DNA from: JBKJVQ01 sp046717125
GTDB taxonomy: Bacteria > Pseudomonadota > Alphaproteobacteria > Rhizobiales > Methyloligellaceae
Direction of reading: 5' to 3'
Assembly (NCBI GenBank): GCA_046717125.1
Contig: JBKJVQ010000174.1
Coordinates: 1 to 7,808, forward strand
DNA length: 7,808 nt
The position numbers and the translations under genes are program-made. A model generated the notes under the pieces. The model searched no databases, had not been told where the DNA came from, and saw nothing but the letters and a program-made list of their open reading frames with translations. Positions 6,675 to 7,808 of this stretch are shown in pieces (the stretch's first letter is position 1; the number at the start of each line of letters is the position of its first letter).

Positions 6675-7577
6675 TCATTTCTTGTCCCAGAGCCGCGCCG
6701 CGCCCCTGACGCCGCTCGCGTCGCCGTGCCTCGGCGGCCTTATGTCGACGCTGCTTCTGTCGGCGAAGATGTGCGGCGCTACGAGGTCCGGCAGTCTCTC
6801 GTAGAGGTGCGCGAGGTTCGAAAAGCCGCCTCCGAGCAAAATAACATCCGGGTCCAGCACATTGACGACGGCGGCGAGGCCGCGCGCCAGTCGGTCGGCA
6901 TGACGCGCGAGCGTGGCCGCGGCGTCTGGATCTCCGGCGTTTGCATTTGCGACGATATTTTCAGCGCGGATGGATTGTCCTGTGACGCGCGCATGGTCGG
7001 CGGCGAGCGCCGGTCCCGACACCCAGGTCTCCAGGCATCCGTGCCGTCCGCACCAGCACAGGGGCCCGGGATATTCGTCCGTAGTCGGACGGGGCAGGGG
7101 GTTGTGGCCCCATTCGCCGGCGATGCCCCGGGGGCCGTCCACCAGCTTGCCGTCGACAATTACGCCGCCGCCGCAGCCCGTTCCGATGATCACGCCAAAT
7201 ACGACCCGGGCGCCGCAAGCGGCTCCGTCGGTCGCTTCCGACAGCGCGAAGCAGTTGGCATCGTTGGCGCAACGAACCGGCCGCTCGAGCAGGGCGGATA
7301 AATCGTCACGAAACCGCGCACCATTGAGCCAGGTGGAATTGGCGTTCTGGACCCGTCCGGTGACCGGAGAGACCGAGCCCGGCATGCCGATGCCGATCGA
7401 CGCATGCGTCGCGCCCGTTGCGCGTTCGAGCGCGTCGATGAGGCTTACGATTTCCTCGATCGTTGCGTTGTAATCGTCGCGCGGAGCCGGTCGCCGCAGG
7501 CGCGCGCGTTCATCGCCCGAGCCGTCCAGAACGACCCCTTCGATCTTTGTGCCTCCGAGATCTATCCCTATACGCAT
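6675..7577 (-). CDS. mak: ROK-family sugar kinase, Mak-like fructokinase
   Basis: A 300-residue ATP-dependent kinase of the ROK family. The phosphate-binding motif DLGGTKI spans residues 6-12. ANDANC (104-109) contains the catalytic base D106. GTGCGGG (132-138) forms the second phosphate loop, and GEWGH (154-158) supplies sugar contacts. H158 with C174, C176 and C181 of CWCGRHGCLE makes the ROK zinc site. The stretches NANSTWLNG, VFGVIIGTGCG, AGEWGHNPLP, LDPDVILLGGG and HGDSSGVRGAA-like HGDASGVRGAA closely match my recollection of E. coli Mak, so fructose (or mannose) phosphorylation to the 6-phosphate is the best guess. An N-acetylhexosamine kinase is the main alternative. I start at ATG 7577, where the conserved MRIGIDLGG begins. 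An in-frame GTG at 7604 would add nine residues; neither has a well-spaced Shine-Dalgarno. No transporter or sugar-catabolic partner is adjacent. Confidence 0.9.
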   Translation of the reverse strand: MRIGIDLGGTKIEGVVLDGSGDERARLRRPAPRDDYNATIEEIVSLIDALERATGATHASIGIGMPGSVSPVTGRVQNANSTWLNGARFRDDLSALLERPVRCANDANCFALSEATDGAACGARVVFGVIIGTGCGGGVIVDGKLVDGPRGIAGEWGHNPLPRPTTDEYPGPLCWCGRHGCLETWVSGPALAADHARVTGQSIRAENIVANANAGDPDAAATLARHADRLARGLAAVVNVLDPDVILLGGGFSNLAHLYERLPDLVAPHIFADRSSVDIRPPRHGDASGVRGAARLWDKK

Positions 7578-7621
7578 CAGATCATCGACGCGGCTCCAAC
7601 GCACGCAGGAGTTGCGGCACT

Positions 7622-7637
7622 AAGCGCTTCCTTAAGG
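7622..7637. repeat. Two abutting 8-bp palindromes upstream of mak
   Basis: AAGCGCTT (7622-7629) is directly followed by CCTTAAGG (7630-7637), each its own reverse complement. They lie 45-60 nt upstream of the mak ATG, a position that suits an operator. TTAA at 7632-7635 resembles half a CtrA box, but a partner at the proper 7-nt spacing is absent. Chance is possible for elements this short. Confidence 0.25.
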
Positions 7638-7648
7638 GTTTGAGCGCA

Positions 7649-7667
7649 TGCTGTGAACAGGACAGCA
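7649..7667. promoter_or_regulatory. Dyad TGCTGT-N7-ACAGCA in the mak/divK intergenic region
   Basis: A perfect 6-bp inverted repeat with a 7-nt centre (7655-7661), 19 bp overall, looks like a binding site for a dimeric regulator. TGAACAG inside it recurs as a direct repeat at 7680-7686, 26 nt further right. No regulator gene is adjacent, so the binder is unknown. Confidence 0.3.
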
Positions 7668-7697
7668 AAAAAGCCGGGCTGAACAGCGCAACGGCTT
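7667..7697 (-). terminator. Intrinsic-terminator-like hairpin on the minus strand, in the mak leader
   Basis: Read leftward, AAGCCG (7697-7692) pairs with CGGCTT (7676-7671), with a further GCT/AGC pairing inside the 15-nt loop. The second arm runs directly into a tract of six T residues (7672-7667). This is the form of a Rho-independent terminator for leftward transcription. It lies about 90 nt upstream of the mak ATG, so it either blocks antisense transcription coming from the divK side or attenuates mak if the mak promoter is to its right. The outer stem is only 6 bp, so strength is moderate. Confidence 0.4.
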
Positions 7698-7725
7698 GAT
7701 TTAACTGAAAAGCGTCATGGAATAT
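7696..7725 (+). promoter_or_regulatory. Possible promoter of the divK-like gene with a CtrA half-site
   Basis: TTGATT (7696-7701) and, 18 nt later, GAATAT (7720-7725) form a weak -35/-10 pair. TTAAC at 7701-7705 overlaps the edge of the -35 and matches half of the CtrA box TTAA-N7-TTAAC, but no partner half is found. If used, transcription would begin after about 7731, excluding an upstream in-frame ATG at 7717 as start. Confidence 0.22.
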
Positions 7726-7776
7726 TTCGCGAACATCACAGAAGATAGAGTCATCGAATCGGTAATTGCGCGGGCC

Positions 7777-7808
7777 ATGACCAAGACAGTTCTGATCGTC
7801 GAGGACAA
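7777..7808 (+). CDS. divK: Response regulator receiver protein, probably DivK, 3' truncated by window edge
   Basis: Only ten full codons are visible: MTKTVLIVED. The hydrophobic first strand VLIV followed by the acidic-pocket pair ED is the start of a CheY-like receiver domain. The exact form MTKxVLIVED matches the N-terminus of DivK, the single-domain cell-cycle regulator of alphaproteobacteria that interacts with DivJ, PleC and DivL. The phospho-acceptor Asp and the rest lie outside the window, so another receiver protein cannot be excluded. An in-frame ATG at 7717 would add 20 residues. The start at 7777 is preferred because it places the first beta strand at the normal position, though neither start has a strong Shine-Dalgarno. 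Divergent from mak. Confidence 0.6.
   Translation, partial: MTKTVLIVED

Noticed and set aside
6913..7473. A 186-codon plus-strand open frame opposite mak
   Set aside because: Antisense to a kinase with all ROK motifs intact; Pro/Ser/Arg-rich shadow composition.
7618..7705. A full CtrA box (TTAA-N7-TTAA) in the mak/divK region
   Set aside because: CTAA (7620-7623) and TTAA (7632-7635) are spaced by 8 and one half is degenerate; TTAAC at 7701-7705 has no partner. Only half-sites can be claimed.
1..7808. Mobile element, CRISPR array, tRNA or defence system
   Set aside because: No transposase or integrase motifs, no regularly spaced repeats, no tRNA-like cloverleaf and no defence-family domains were recognised; all long frames are explained by ordinary chromosomal genes.

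Overview
The window reads as a piece of an ordinary alphaproteobacterial chromosome, most likely of the Hyphomicrobiales (Rhizobiales) or a close relative. It is GC-rich with tightly packed genes. It carries an EipB/DUF1849 periplasmic protein, a family typical of alphaproteobacteria. It ends in a gene whose first residues (MTKTVLIVED) look like the cell-cycle response regulator DivK. I see no mobile element, CRISPR array, tRNA or rRNA. The taxonomic placement is inference from gene content, not from a marker gene.

Layout, left to right. (1) Positions 3-2096, + strand: the C-terminal two thirds of an RND (HAE1/AcrB-type) multidrug efflux pump, cut by the window edge. (2) Positions 2122-5617, - strand: a compact five-gene unit transcribed leftward. 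In transcription order it holds a RidA-family protein, a glycerophosphodiester phosphodiesterase, a FemAB/DUF482-type acyltransferase-fold protein, a HIT-family hydrolase and an atypical short-chain dehydrogenase. Gaps are at most 37 nt, and two of the four junctions are 1-nt TGATG stop/start overlaps. (3) Positions 5792-6658, + strand: an eipB-like envelope protein gene, divergent from the ridA-like gene. (4) Positions 6675-7577, - strand: a ROK-family sugar kinase very close to E. coli Mak fructokinase, convergent with eipB. (5) Positions 7777-7808, + strand: the first codons of the divK-like gene, divergent from mak across about 200 nt with several symmetric elements.

The leftward unit mixes metabolite clean-up (RidA, HIT), phospholipid head-group breakdown (GDPD) and a probable envelope or peptidyl-modifying enzyme. 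With EipB beside it, a loose envelope/housekeeping theme is possible, but no pathway can be read from sequence alone. I did not find a clearly novel system. The most interesting signals are small. Both TGATG junctions carry a perfect palindrome directly upstream of the coupled start. The mak/divK intergenic region contains an intrinsic-terminator-like hairpin facing mak, a dyad, and two closely spaced GANTC sites just before the divK-like start.
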